Shown here: positions 1 to 9,970 of the stretch, piece after piece
Position numbering within the stretch: the first letter of the stretch is position 1
Layout of the letters: each line of letters opens with the position of its first letter
Source: Planctomycetota bacterium
Lineage (GTDB): Bacteria > Planctomycetota > Phycisphaerae > Phycisphaerales > Phycisphaeraceae
Assembly (NCBI GenBank): GCA_016350165.1
Contig: CP066225.1
Coordinates: 3,100,001-3,164,000 of the forward strand
DNA: 64,000 nt
Direction of reading: 5' to 3'
The notes under the pieces: generated by a model
What the model was told of the DNA's origin: nothing
What the model saw: only the letters and a program-made list of their open reading frames with translations
The model's database searches: none
Translations under genes and position numbers: made by a program

Positions 1-407
1 TTTCCCCACGCCCCGTGCTGACTTTCAATCTCACCTCTTCTGGAAATGCCCACCATCATAACACGTACACATCTCATCGATGCGTTACACATGCTTCACA
101 CATTTACCCAATGTCTCACGAACGCAGTTACGACTGCTAAATTGATGTGCTACAAAAAGTCCACAAAGGTGATTGCTACGTTGTGCGATACATGCTGCTC
201 TGATTGATTTAAGGTGTGCAACAATTTCTTTAATTCATTCATCTAAACAATATCGAATCAGCTATGACTTGCAAGAGGTATCTACCTCACTTGTCTCATT
301 TTTAACGCGAAACGAAACGCTCCGCTTTACATGACCTTACATTCCCACCCATTATCTAAACGACTGTTATATCTTCTTTACCCACCTTCTCATTTCTCAA
401 GCCTACT
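1..407. other. Non-coding left edge
   Basis: No reading frame with a recognisable protein, no tRNA-like cloverleaf and no strong terminator hairpin was seen here. The region lies downstream of the minus-strand DUF1569-like gene, so it probably holds the 3' end of that transcript and unknown sequence beyond. Confidence 0.5.
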
Positions 408-878
408 TTACCCCGTCACCACCGCATGCGATAAATGCAACTCCATGTGTCTGCAGTGAAACTTATTCACTTCTTCGTCACTTAATTCACCAAATACAGG
501 ATGCACTTTGTACTCATTCGCTTCCCCCAATAGCTTCGCTGACTCTTTCAACTTCACCAGCCCTTCCTCCGCACTCAAACCTTCTGGCTTAAGATCCGCC
601 AACTTCGGATTCACCGGAATTCCGCTCGGCAGCCCTTTATTCAAAAACGCATTCTTACGAAGTTTCGCACCCATCATGATCAATTTCGGCGCCAACCGTT
701 TCGGCCCATCCACCGACATCTGCATCGCTTTCTCCAAATGCGAAAAATTCTCAGCAAGCGTCCACTTCCCACCCATCTTCACTTTCCCCGCTTTCTCCCA
801 TTCAACCAACTTCTCAGCATACGCAATCCCCTCATCAACCGTCTCGAACCGCAAATCCATTCTGTCTTTTCGTTTCAT
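408..878 (-). CDS. DUF1569-like (DinB-fold) small protein
   Basis: A 156-residue soluble protein. The segment GGKWTLAENFSHLEKAM near residues 37-53, with Trp-Thr-x-x-x-Asn-x-x-His, resembles the first helix of the DUF1569/DinB-like four-helix fold, and the C-terminal FHCRHMELHLSH supplies further histidines of the kind that can line its metal site. It is the last gene of a minus-strand run, starting 29 bp after the kinase-like gene ends, so the two are probably cotranscribed. Biochemical role is unknown; some DinB-like proteins are thiol- or metal-dependent transferases. The family call rests on motif memory only. Confidence 0.55.
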   Translation of the reverse strand: MKRKDRMDLRFETVDEGIAYAEKLVEWEKAGKVKMGGKWTLAENFSHLEKAMQMSVDGPKRLAPKLIMMGAKLRKNAFLNKGLPSGIPVNPKLADLKPEGLSAEEGLVKLKESAKLLGEANEYKVHPVFGELSDEEVNKFHCRHMELHLSHAVVTG

Positions 879-907
879 AACACAGACTACCTTTTATTCG
901 CTGAACG

Positions 908-2257
908 TTAAGCCGCCCTCGACGACTTACTCCGATTCAACCGCTGCTCGATCCGTTTAATTCCACGCAGAATATCTCGCGCCGTCTTGAACTCAGCCTT
1001 CTCCGGATGCTTCGGCCTCAGTATCGCTGCCGTCAACGCACTCAACGCCTTCGCCTCATCACTCTCTTCATCAAACTGGATCAGGTGCCCAAACTCAGGA
1101 TTCCCATAAGGCTTATTAATCTGCACTGCCAAATAATACGAATCCACCGCCTTATCGACCTTCTGATGTGCAGCCGTCATTTCTTCATTCGTCACATGTC
1201 CCGAATCAATCATTCGGCCCAGCATTCTTTGAATCTGACTCGTTCGCATCATCTCCCCAAACAAGCTCGTCAGCATTCGATTGTCAGCAATCTGCTCCCC
1301 AATACGCACCGCTGATCCAAAATCGACAAACCCAACCCCATCATCCGTCACCACAATATTGTCCAGCCGCAAATCCAAATGAATCACTTCTGCATGTTCA
1401 TGCAGTGCGCACAGCAAATCCGCCGCCTGTGTCGAAAACTCAATCTGCGACATCCGCTGCGTCCCTGTTCGCATCCAATTCATATGCAGTTTCGTTACAA
1501 ACCCCCGCTCATCTTTCTCCACCCCCAGCAACTTCGGCACACGATCCCGATACCCCTCAGGCAATTTCTCTTCCAAAATCTTCAAAAACGCAGCTTCACG
1601 CGTTAAAAACGTCGGGAATACATGATCCACAAACTTCTTCGCACGGTTCGACAAGTCCTCAGCCGACGCATTCGGGAACCGGTTCTTCAACCTGTAAATA
1701 ATGTTCTCATAGCTCGGCACATACTTCGTCACCACATACCCATTTTCTATCCCCGCAGCTCGCGTCAAATTCACGCAATACGTAAACCGATCCGTAATCT
1801 CGCCCGGCTGAATCAGCTCAACTTTCCTCGCTGCAAACCAGTACCCCTTCTTTTTCAATCCACCACCAATCGGAGCTGGCATCTTCTCCAGCACAAACCC
1901 ATTCCGCCCCTCATACATCTCTGCCAACCTCACCACCTTCTGCTGATCCTTCCCCACATACCCAAACAGGCCGCCCCATCTCAATTTCTTAAACACCGCA
2001 TCAGGACTCGACGGATCACCACCCTTCGCAAGCAGGCAATCGTAAGTCCATTCCTTTGGCATCTCGTCACCCATCCGCCCATACGCGCGTTCACGAGGCT
2101 CAATCCCCAGCATTGCCCCATGCAATAACCGGATCAACGCATGACCCTCAGGATTAATCGCAGCTCGTTCTTTTCGACCACCAAAAAGTACCCCAGCAAT
2201 CCATTGCCAGAATCCTTCTTTTTCACCCTTCATCCCTACGCGGTCACTTACTCTCAT
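908..2257 (-). CDS. Protein-kinase-fold protein (lipopolysaccharide/Ser-Thr kinase-like)
   Basis: A 449-residue protein with a kinase catalytic loop HLDLRLDNIVV near residue 295 (catalytic Asp in HLD, Asn in the same loop) and a metal-binding DFG (VDFGSAV) about 15 residues on. The N-terminal lobe lacks an obvious glycine-rich loop, and the spacing resembles the small WaaP/RIO/ABC1-like kinases more than a classical Hanks kinase. No membrane segment or sensor domain is visible. It lies downstream of murC (177 bp gap) and directly upstream of the DUF1569-like gene, so it may act on an envelope component; that is inference from context. The exact substrate cannot be told from the sequence. Confidence 0.6.
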   Translation of the reverse strand: MRVSDRVGMKGEKEGFWQWIAGVLFGGRKERAAINPEGHALIRLLHGAMLGIEPRERAYGRMGDEMPKEWTYDCLLAKGGDPSSPDAVFKKLRWGGLFGYVGKDQQKVVRLAEMYEGRNGFVLEKMPAPIGGGLKKKGYWFAARKVELIQPGEITDRFTYCVNLTRAAGIENGYVVTKYVPSYENIIYRLKNRFPNASAEDLSNRAKKFVDHVFPTFLTREAAFLKILEEKLPEGYRDRVPKLLGVEKDERGFVTKLHMNWMRTGTQRMSQIEFSTQAADLLCALHEHAEVIHLDLRLDNIVVTDDGVGFVDFGSAVRIGEQIADNRMLTSLFGEMMRTSQIQRMLGRMIDSGHVTNEEMTAAHQKVDKAVDSYYLAVQINKPYGNPEFGHLIQFDEESDEAKALSALTAAILRPKHPEKAEFKTARDILRGIKRIEQRLNRSKSSRAA

Positions 2258-2434
2258 GACTCACACAATCCTTTACTAATCCATCACAGCAGAACGCTTC
2301 AAAAAATATCATCTTAGAACCGAAATGACCCAATCCCCCACCTACCCGTACCACCCAATCTGCAAATCCATATCCAGCCCCCATTTACACCATCTTCGTA
2401 TCTCTACCTATTTTAACCCATTTCCCCATCAACA

Positions 2435-3919
2435 TCACGCATCCATATACCAGCGTGCCACCTTCCACACATCACCCGCCCCCATCGTCACCAGCAAATC
2501 GCCCGGCCTTCCAATCAGCTCCAACTGCTCAACAATCGCACCAAACGGATATAAGTGCATCGCCTGTACACCTTTCTGACGCAAACGGTCCACCAGATCC
2601 GCACTCGTCACCGCATGACGCTCCGCTTCACTATCCCTCACAAAGTAAATGTGAGGCACGATCACGATATCCGCCTCCCCAAAACTCGTCGCAAACTGCT
2701 CCATCAAAAAACGTGTCCGCGAATGCTGGTGTGGCTGGAACACACAAATCAATCGCTTCGGATCATAGTGATGCTTCAACGCACGCAGCGTCGCATCCAC
2801 CTCCGTCGGGTGATGACCATAATCATCTAATACAAAGACATGATTCTCATCCCCATCTTTCGTATTAAACAACCCGTCATTTTTCAACACCTTCTTCCCA
2901 ATCACCTGCATGCGGCGATCCAACCCCGTAAACGAAGCCAACGCCTCAGTGATCTGTTCCCAACTCGCACCCAAACGGTGTGCCGTGATCCCCGCCGCCG
3001 CCGCGTTGTACGCCATGTGCATTCCCGGCAGCGCCGCTTTCCATTCGCATACCTTCTCACCACGCTTATCCAAGTAAACCACGCCTTTATTCAACCGCAC
3101 CTGCCAATCAGCCTCAGCCGAATACCCAAGCGTCTCAACTTCACAATCCAGCCCACCCGCAATCTCCAACCGGCAACCCATCTCATGATTAATCAGCAGC
3201 GACCCCTTCGGCGATACCTTCTCAGCAAACACCTTAAACGCTTCGACAATCTCATCCAGATTTTCATACACATCCAGATGGTCCGCCTCGACATTCAAAA
3301 TCACGCCATGCTTCGGATGAAAATTATGGAAGCTGCGATCAAACTCGCACGCTTCTGCTAACAAGAAATCCTTCCCAACTTCATCACACCCAACGCGGTA
3401 CCCCCCACCAATCTGTTCACAGTTCGCACCAACAATAAACGACGGATCAAGCTCCGCACTAATCAGCACATGAGCCAGCATCGACGTCGTTGAACTTTTA
3501 CCATGTGTCCCCGCAATCGCCACCCCCTGACGACCAATCATCAGCTCGCCCAGCAACTTCGCGTACTTCACGATCTCCACGCCCCGCCGTTTCGCCTCAA
3601 CCACCTCAGGATGATCTTCCTTAATCGCAGCACTAATCACCAACTCATCCAACTCCGCAGGCACGCTCTCAACCGTCTGCTCAAGCACCACCTCAATCCC
3701 CTCAGCCCTTAACCCCTTCACCACCACACTCTCATTCAAATCCGATCCGCTGCATTCAGCCCCAAACTGCTTGCACATCCTTGCCAACCCTGACATCCCA
3801 CAACCGCCAATCCCCACAAAATGCAGCCTTTTCCCCTCAATCGCTACCTTCGCAGCAACACCCTCATTGGCCGATCCCTCAGCCGCCAACTCACGATCCT
3901 TTTTCACTTCATAATCCAT
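2435..3919 (-). CDS. murC: UDP-N-acetylmuramate--L-alanine ligase
   Basis: MurC, the cytoplasmic ATP-dependent ligase that adds L-Ala to UDP-MurNAc, the first amino acid of the peptidoglycan stem peptide. The 494-residue protein has the N-terminal Rossmann motif HFVGIGGCGMSGLARM (about residues 33-48), the central Mur ligase P-loop GTHGKSSTTSM, and the C-terminal-domain signatures DDYGHHPTEV and QPHQHSRT. Length is typical (E. coli MurC is 491). A roughly 30-residue N-terminal extension precedes the first motif, so a later start is possible. It follows the HEAT-repeat gene by 36 bp on the same strand. No other dcw-cluster gene is adjacent, so it sits outside the usual mur/fts cluster. Confidence 0.95.
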   Translation of the reverse strand: MDYEVKKDRELAAEGSANEGVAAKVAIEGKRLHFVGIGGCGMSGLARMCKQFGAECSGSDLNESVVVKGLRAEGIEVVLEQTVESVPAELDELVISAAIKEDHPEVVEAKRRGVEIVKYAKLLGELMIGRQGVAIAGTHGKSSTTSMLAHVLISAELDPSFIVGANCEQIGGGYRVGCDEVGKDFLLAEACEFDRSFHNFHPKHGVILNVEADHLDVYENLDEIVEAFKVFAEKVSPKGSLLINHEMGCRLEIAGGLDCEVETLGYSAEADWQVRLNKGVVYLDKRGEKVCEWKAALPGMHMAYNAAAAGITAHRLGASWEQITEALASFTGLDRRMQVIGKKVLKNDGLFNTKDGDENHVFVLDDYGHHPTEVDATLRALKHHYDPKRLICVFQPHQHSRTRFLMEQFATSFGEADIVIVPHIYFVRDSEAERHAVTSADLVDRLRQKGVQAMHLYPFGAIVEQLELIGRPGDLLVTMGAGDVWKVARWYMDA

Positions 3920-3955
3920 ACCACGATTGTAACCGCAACATGCCTGATTCGCAGC

Positions 3956-6397
3956 CTAATACCAGAAATCATGATCCTCACGAGGCCGCATGATCGCCAT
4001 CATAAAATATCGATCCGCATAACACCTGAACTGATGCAGTGTCGATGTATTCAACACACCCATCTTGTCTCGTGTCTGTTTATTCTTCCCCTCGTTAGGC
4101 ATCGCAAAATTCATACCCCGCACCAGCACTCGCCACTTCGTCTCAAGCTTCGGCGTCAGCATCGCATTCATCAGCAGAAAGTTATTACGAAGCACCCCAT
4201 AAGGCTCATCCATATCAAACTCAAGACTTGCCTGTGCCGAAAACTCTCTTATCTCAAGCAAGTCCGTAATACTGCTATTCAGCATCATCGCAACTTCAAA
4301 ATCATTCATCATCTTTACAGCACGTACCAACTTGATATCCAACGCAGGGTCAGCAAAAAATGCTAATTTCAAAATCGTTGTCCAGAACTCAGCATGTTCT
4401 TCCTCATCCATGTCATAACGTGCTGCCGTCATCAGCATCGTCTTGACCACCAACCGTCGTTTATGATTCGACATGAACATATGATGCTTCTGCTGCTTGG
4501 TCATTTCGAAATCTTCAACATGTGCGCCATTGGCATCGACTTGGAAAATTAACTGTGCCAATGCTTTATTCAACTCGTGTGATCCCTCCGCATCACCCAG
4601 CATCGCAAGCGATTGCGCAATAAACGCAAGCTCTAACACACTGTAAGACCGTACCGCTTCTTCACGCAGTATCTTGATTCCCTGCGGATTCTGACTCAAT
4701 CCCAACGCAAGCGCTGACGCAACCTTAATCTGTTCCGATTCCTGATCATCAATAAAGATGTTCTCAAAATTTCGCAACGCTTTTCTCACCTGAGCACTAT
4801 CATTCATCCCGCGCCGACGCGTCTCAGTATTCATCTTTCGACGCATATACAACCCCAAACCAATCGCTGCACAACCTCTGCCCGGATCTTCCTTCATCGT
4901 ATCCAGATCACCAGCCATGAATTGGTAATCCATGTCCAGTATCGAATTCAATGTATCCATAAAATTCTCGGAACCCGTCACCCCAAGCATGATCAAGCCA
5001 AATCGTTGTTCCGGCCCTTGCTCCATTCTCTGCTTGGCAGCCAACTTATCACTACGGTAATATCGCACACGATCTTCAAACTCACTACCGTTCCACATTT
5101 CCAACGAATAACTACCATAATGAGTCAGCCAATTCAGATCGCTCATCACAAAATTTTCTTTCGAGATCACATCCTTCGCATATGGCGACCGTTTATTTGT
5201 TCTACTCCGCCAAGGAGATTTCTTGATTTTGTTGTTGAAGTCAAAAACCTCTTTGTAAACACTGATTCTCTGATGATATGTCTCCTCAACTGTCTCCGCA
5301 TTTCTGTTACTGCGCCCCTCATCATTTGCATACTTCATCAGCGATAAGATGCATGCAATTTCCAAACCCGATGCCGCCGCACCATATGATTTACCCGCCA
5401 CCCCCGGATTCATATCACTCAAACCACGCAGCTTCTTTACCGCTGGTACAATTTTCTTGCCAGTCTTACGATTCTCCATCGTTGCCAGCAATATGTTCTC
5501 CATCTCATTATCCTGATTTTCACCAAGACACATGATCGCTTGATTTGCAACATATGGATGTACCGCATTCGTTAACACAGCACGCATAATCTTCTGCGTT
5601 AATGCCGGCTTATGAACTCGCAATACAAACAATAAACTCTCTAATGCATCATTAGCTCGCTGCTTTCTTCGGTCCAGCTCTTCAGCCTTTTCATAAAGAA
5701 ACCTGATCTCTTCATCCGATAGTTCTTTCTTTAACGCTAGCGCTAAAATCTGAACCGCTTCAATATCTCGCTGTTCCTTCGTTAGGCTAATATCTCTCAA
5801 CTCGTCGCGTGGCCGTTCTTCCATCGCTTCAACATCAACCGTAAACGTCGTCACCACCGACTCATCAATCATCCCAAGCGCGATCCACGCATGTTTTCTC
5901 GCAACCAGATCAGACGCTTTCAGCATCTTAATCAGATCAACCTTCATCTCCTTTAAACCCAACTCACCGATCACAAGAATCGCATGACGCTTCATCTCCA
6001 GGTCAGGCGTCCTCATAATCGCACGCATCTCATTAATGTACTCTTTACGAACAGCCTTCACCTCAGGCGACTCATAGTTGATCTTGTTCTGATCATCCGG
6101 GAAAAAATAATTTTCATGCATCTCCCACCAGTGCAACCACGAAAAATTATTCAGCATCCAAGCCTGACTCGTTCGCAGCCGCGCTTCTTCCTTCCGCTTA
6201 CGTCCCTCAAGATTTGACCGTAACCCCAGCCGTAACCGGTTATGAATTGCTTTTGAATTGATCACAGTACCATTTTCATACTGCACGCCTGCTTCCACGC
6301 GATCAACCAATAACACAACCACAAGCGAGCATAACATCATCACAAACAACATCAGCCGCATCTTGATATGCCTTCTCGTGCTTTTCGCTTCACTCAT
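3956..6397 (-). CDS. HEAT-repeat protein with N-terminal membrane anchor
   Basis: An 813-residue protein. A basic N-terminus is followed by one hydrophobic segment (about residues 13-31, rich in Met/Leu/Val), so the bulk is probably periplasmic and either anchored or exported. HEAT-like helical repeats are visible around residues 130-180 (for example AILVIGELGLKEMKVDLIK and ARKHAWIALGMIDES) and recur near residues 555-640 (ASALALGLSQNPQGIKIL). These are usually protein-binding scaffolds. A purine-rich GAGGG lies about 7 nt before the ATG. It heads the run HEAT-murC-kinase-DUF1569. I do not recognise a named family; a role in envelope organisation would be inference only. Confidence 0.7.
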   Translation of the reverse strand: MSEAKSTRRHIKMRLMLFVMMLCSLVVVLLVDRVEAGVQYENGTVINSKAIHNRLRLGLRSNLEGRKRKEEARLRTSQAWMLNNFSWLHWWEMHENYFFPDDQNKINYESPEVKAVRKEYINEMRAIMRTPDLEMKRHAILVIGELGLKEMKVDLIKMLKASDLVARKHAWIALGMIDESVVTTFTVDVEAMEERPRDELRDISLTKEQRDIEAVQILALALKKELSDEEIRFLYEKAEELDRRKQRANDALESLLFVLRVHKPALTQKIMRAVLTNAVHPYVANQAIMCLGENQDNEMENILLATMENRKTGKKIVPAVKKLRGLSDMNPGVAGKSYGAAASGLEIACILSLMKYANDEGRSNRNAETVEETYHQRISVYKEVFDFNNKIKKSPWRSRTNKRSPYAKDVISKENFVMSDLNWLTHYGSYSLEMWNGSEFEDRVRYYRSDKLAAKQRMEQGPEQRFGLIMLGVTGSENFMDTLNSILDMDYQFMAGDLDTMKEDPGRGCAAIGLGLYMRRKMNTETRRRGMNDSAQVRKALRNFENIFIDDQESEQIKVASALALGLSQNPQGIKILREEAVRSYSVLELAFIAQSLAMLGDAEGSHELNKALAQLIFQVDANGAHVEDFEMTKQQKHHMFMSNHKRRLVVKTMLMTAARYDMDEEEHAEFWTTILKLAFFADPALDIKLVRAVKMMNDFEVAMMLNSSITDLLEIREFSAQASLEFDMDEPYGVLRNNFLLMNAMLTPKLETKWRVLVRGMNFAMPNEGKNKQTRDKMGVLNTSTLHQFRCYADRYFMMAIMRPREDHDFWY

Positions 6398-6759
6398 TGT
6401 TATACCCTCGTCAGCTCACTTGGATGCTTGTTAACCATCTCTAGCGCATCGCTCCCCTGTAGCCCCGCTTATTAAATAAGACGTATTCATAATACTTATG
6501 TTTCAAATTTTTAGCCCCTGGCCAACGTGATATCCCAAACCCCATACTTGCCGCCTGATGGCACGCAACCCACGACCTATTGTGTTTAACCCCATCCTTC
6601 TCAAGACCACACAACCAACTTCTCAACACAATAATCATTCCAAAACCCAACATTTACCCCAAGCAAATCACATGAAATTCACCTTTTAGTTAAACACTGA
6701 ATTTACACAAATTCTTCAACATCCAACACATCCGCGCACCAAACGCTACCATAATAACC
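6398..6759. other. Intergenic, divergent promoter region
   Basis: This gap separates the minus-strand HEAT gene from the plus-strand GH57 gene and should contain promoters for both. A 70-codon minus-strand reading frame (6441-6653) exists, but it matches no family I know and has no clear ribosome binding site. I do not call it a gene. Confidence 0.4.
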
Positions 6760-8469
6760 ATGAGCGATAACTTAGGAAGCTTCTGCCTCGTCCTGCATGG
6801 CCACCTACCATACGTTCTCCGACACGGCACTTGGCCGCACGGTGAAGATTGGCTATATGAAGCTGCTGCAGAAACATATCTCCCGATCCTCGCAATGATC
6901 GATGAGTGTGTTTACTTTAATGCTGTCCCAAAAATCACAATGGGACTTACACCCGTCTTACTGGAACAGCTCGCGCATCCCGTCTTTAAAGAAGGTTTTA
7001 TACACTACCTTAAAGACCGCATTGAACGCGCTAAACAAGATCAAATCGAATTCAAAGAGATCGACAACGGCCACATGCTCTACCTCGCCGAGCGATGGGA
7101 AAAGTGGTACTCAGAACGTCTCGAACAATTCGAAAAAATCAATCACGATATCCCAAAAGCATTCGCCGATCGTAAAGCAAAAAACTACTGCGAAATACTT
7201 ACCTCTAACGCGACACACGCATACATGCCTCTTCTTTACGAAGATTCATCTATCCGTGCACAGGTTAGAGCCGGCGTCGCTTCTTCCGAACGCATCCTCG
7301 GCTTCAAACCAACAGGCATGTGGCTACCCGAATGTGCATATCGTCCTGCAGGCGACTGGTCCCCACCTATCGGCTGGGGTTGGAAAGGTGCCCGAACAGG
7401 CATCGAGCACATCGTCGCTGATGAAGGCATCGATCACTTCTTCGTTGAGTCACACCTCATCGAAGAATCTCGATCCGAACAAGTCTTCAATGACGAAAAA
7501 TGGTGGAAGGTCGATTGGGATGAAGCGCGGAAATATCCAGATCGTGGCTGGCGATCGGTCAATGAACCGCATGGCGTGAACTCCGATGGCAACGGCCTCG
7601 CTCGCGTTTACGCAATGGGTCGTGATCAGGAAGTCTGTGAAAAGGTCTGGTCAGGCGACATCGGCTACCCCGCTGACGGAGCCTACCTCGAATTCCATAA
7701 AGCATGGTCACCCAAGCGTGGTCTTCGCTACTGGAAAATCACTGGACCCAAAACAGACCTCGGCGATAAGCACCTTTACATCCCCGACAACATCGACTCC
7801 AAACTCCATGAGCACGCAACCCACTTTGTGGAGCAGATCAAATCCCGACTCCGCAAATACCGTGATGAAGTCGGTAGAACTGGCATCGTCGTCACCTCAT
7901 TCGACGCTGAGCTTTTCGGCCACTGGTGGTTCGAAGGCCCGCAGTTCCTGAAAAATGTCATGCTCACCCTCAATTCTGATCCTGAGGTAAACCTTTGTAC
8001 CACAGAGGAATACCTTGATACGCACTTCGTCGATAAGGTCGTCGCATTGCCGGAAGGCTCATGGGGCGAGGAAGGCGATCACCGCGTCTGGACCAACGAT
8101 CAGGTCAATTGGATGTGGGATATTGAGTACCGATGCGAGACTGTATTCGGGAAAATGACCTCAGAATTGGATTGGGAGAAGGATGATAAGGTCCGCGAAC
8201 TGCTCGAAAAAGCAGGTCGTGAACTGTTATTGCTTCAGGCTTCGGATTGGCCGTTTGTCATAAGACGTGGTCAGGCAGTGGATTACGGCATTAAACGCTT
8301 TATGCAGCATGTGTCACGATTCGAGGTTCTGACCAGTTTGGCGGAGAAGGTCGCTGAGCACAGCGATTATCTCGGGAAACTGAACGAGGTAGAACAGTTC
8401 GAGATCAAAGATGCCGATATTCATGATGTGATCTTCCCAAATATTGATCTGAACTGGTGGCGGAGCTAA
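6760..8469 (+). CDS. GH57 family 1,4-alpha-glucan branching enzyme
   Basis: A 569-residue glycoside hydrolase family 57 protein of the branching-enzyme (DUF1957) type, which transfers alpha-1,4 chains to alpha-1,6 positions during glycogen synthesis in the cytoplasm. Seen: the N-terminal GH57 motif LHGHLPYV (residues 12-19), the region-3 motif MWLPECAYRP with the expected nucleophile Glu191, and SFDAELFGHWWFEGP with the expected acid/base Asp382. A helical C-terminal domain follows. Length fits bacterial GH57 branching enzymes. It is the first gene of a plus-strand pair, with the RdgB-type gene 105 bp downstream. No other glycogen gene is in the window. Confidence 0.9.
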   Translation: MSDNLGSFCLVLHGHLPYVLRHGTWPHGEDWLYEAAAETYLPILAMIDECVYFNAVPKITMGLTPVLLEQLAHPVFKEGFIHYLKDRIERAKQDQIEFKEIDNGHMLYLAERWEKWYSERLEQFEKINHDIPKAFADRKAKNYCEILTSNATHAYMPLLYEDSSIRAQVRAGVASSERILGFKPTGMWLPECAYRPAGDWSPPIGWGWKGARTGIEHIVADEGIDHFFVESHLIEESRSEQVFNDEKWWKVDWDEARKYPDRGWRSVNEPHGVNSDGNGLARVYAMGRDQEVCEKVWSGDIGYPADGAYLEFHKAWSPKRGLRYWKITGPKTDLGDKHLYIPDNIDSKLHEHATHFVEQIKSRLRKYRDEVGRTGIVVTSFDAELFGHWWFEGPQFLKNVMLTLNSDPEVNLCTTEEYLDTHFVDKVVALPEGSWGEEGDHRVWTNDQVNWMWDIEYRCETVFGKMTSELDWEKDDKVRELLEKAGRELLLLQASDWPFVIRRGQAVDYGIKRFMQHVSRFEVLTSLAEKVAEHSDYLGKLNEVEQFEIKDADIHDVIFPNIDLNWWRS

Positions 8470-8574
8470 CCGCTGACAGGAATAATCAGTGGGTGATAGA
8501 TTACCGAGGATAGAATTACTAAGTACGTAACATTGTGTTGTTAAGTGGTTTACGGTTTTACTGGGCGATGAGTT

Positions 8575-9243
8575 ATGAAGATTTTGTTAGCCACATCCAA
8601 TCCGCATAAGCTCGAGGAGATCCAAGACATCATGGCTGATGCCGAGGTGGAACTGGTCACTCTTGCTGATATTGGTCTGGATGTACCCGAACCGGTGGAG
8701 GACAAGGACACCTTTGAGGGCAATAGCGCTCTGAAGGCCAAGTACTACGCGAATTTATCAGGCATGATGTGTATCGCGGACGACTCGGGTTTGGAAGTCG
8801 ATGCTCTAGATGGCGAGCCAGGCGTAAAATCTGCTCGTTACTCGGGTAAAGAAGGTCCTCGAAAGATCGTGGATAATGCGAATAACAGGGTGTTAATGCA
8901 GAAAATGAAAGGGATTGCGCCGAGTAAGCGTGATGCTCGTTTTGTTTGTGCAATGAGTTTATGTAGCCCTGATAAGGATGAAACGTTGGTTCAGGTGCGT
9001 GGCACGATTGAAGGCCGCATATTGACCAATGATGAATGTGAAGATGAAATTCATCCAGAGAAGGGCAAAGGCAAGAATGGCTTTGGGTATGACCCATTAT
9101 TCTTCGTCAGCGGTTTGAGCATGACCACAGCGGAACTGACTGCAGATGAAAAGAACCGCGTCAGTCATCGCGGCGCAGCAGCTCGCGAGATGGCAAGACA
9201 GTTAGTCTTGATTCGCAAGACGCAGATGGGTGAGAAAAAATAA
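8575..9243 (+). CDS. rdgB: RdgB/HAM1 family non-canonical purine NTP pyrophosphatase
   Basis: A 222-residue inosine/xanthosine triphosphate pyrophosphatase, which hydrolyses dITP, ITP and XTP to the monophosphate and PPi to keep deaminated purines out of nucleic acids. Motifs in order: LLATSNPHKLEEI (residues 4-16, substrate loop SNPHK), ADDSGLEVDALDGEPGVKSARYSG (about 63-86, catalytic acidic residues), GFGYDPLFF (about 163-171), and SHRGAAAREM near the C-terminus. Length is slightly above E. coli RdgB (197). It is followed by a clean intrinsic terminator 50 bp downstream, so it ends the GH57-rdgB unit. Confidence 0.94.
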   Translation: MKILLATSNPHKLEEIQDIMADAEVELVTLADIGLDVPEPVEDKDTFEGNSALKAKYYANLSGMMCIADDSGLEVDALDGEPGVKSARYSGKEGPRKIVDNANNRVLMQKMKGIAPSKRDARFVCAMSLCSPDKDETLVQVRGTIEGRILTNDECEDEIHPEKGKGKNGFGYDPLFFVSGLSMTTAELTADEKNRVSHRGAAAREMARQLVLIRKTQMGEKK

Positions 9244-9293
9244 ACCCCCGGAAGTTATTACTTCGGCTACCAAAATTAAATTAAAAAAATCAA

Positions 9294-9320
9294 AGACGCG
9301 TTGATGACGCGTCTTTTTTT
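9294..9320 (+). terminator. Intrinsic terminator after rdgB
   Basis: A 7-bp perfect stem, AGACGCG (9294-9300) with CGCGTCT (9308-9314), loop of 7 nt, followed by a run of seven T to 9320. Confidence 0.85.
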
Positions 9321-9870
9321 GTGCGCGATATGTGTCAGGAAGTCGATTTTTTTTCGCTTGATGCTGTTTGGCAATTATTAATTTCGTGCGCGGATTTTTG
9401 TTGATGATAAATCGAAAACATGCGCAGTCTAATTAACGATTAGGCTTCTGTTCAGTGCGCTGAATCACACGAATGGTTTGATGGGTAAACAAAAATGCCG
9501 GATTATTTGTTAGCAAATAAGGACAGATTGCATAGTTATTAAGCAGAGAATCAGTGATTGGACGCGCTTTCGTGCGCACGTTTTGTTTGGTCTGTGTGCA
9601 TGTTAATTTTCTATTCGATGATTAGATGGTTTGTAAATGTTTATTTGGTTTGCAGTTGTGTAAATGTGGTGGTTTGTGGCTGGAAATGAGGGAATTTAGA
9701 AAAGTGCTGAAAATGGCTAGAAATGGGCAGAAATAGCGAGGAAATGGTTGGTTTTGGTTGGAAATGGCTAAAAAATAAAGGTTTTTTAGAGGAAGGTTCG
9801 TTTTCGTGCGCGCGGGGGAGTTAAGTTTGAAATAAGGAATTGGTGTAACCTGTATGTGGTCGGTTTGGCT
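9321..9870. repeat. Intergenic repeat region A (GTGCGCG sites and AAATGGC array)
   Basis: Non-coding. It has scattered copies of TTCGTGCGCG-like sites (around 9321, 9383, 9571 and 9804) and, at about 9679-9772, a degenerate array of the word GAAATGGCT in which units recur every 10-15 bp. The same combination in the same order occurs at 33050-33415. No convincing protein is encoded on either strand. Confidence 0.6.
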
Positions 9871-9970
9871 GTTGAGGTTTTGAACAAGGATTGGGATGTT
9901 TTTTGGGGAGGAGGTTTGTGGGGTGGGTGCGGCGAGCGTTACCTTGTGAGTCAGCGACCGAAGTTGAGAT

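Noticed and set aside
6441-6653. A 70-codon minus-strand frame between the HEAT and GH57 genes
   Set aside because: No recognisable motif, no ribosome site, and it sits where the divergent promoters should be.
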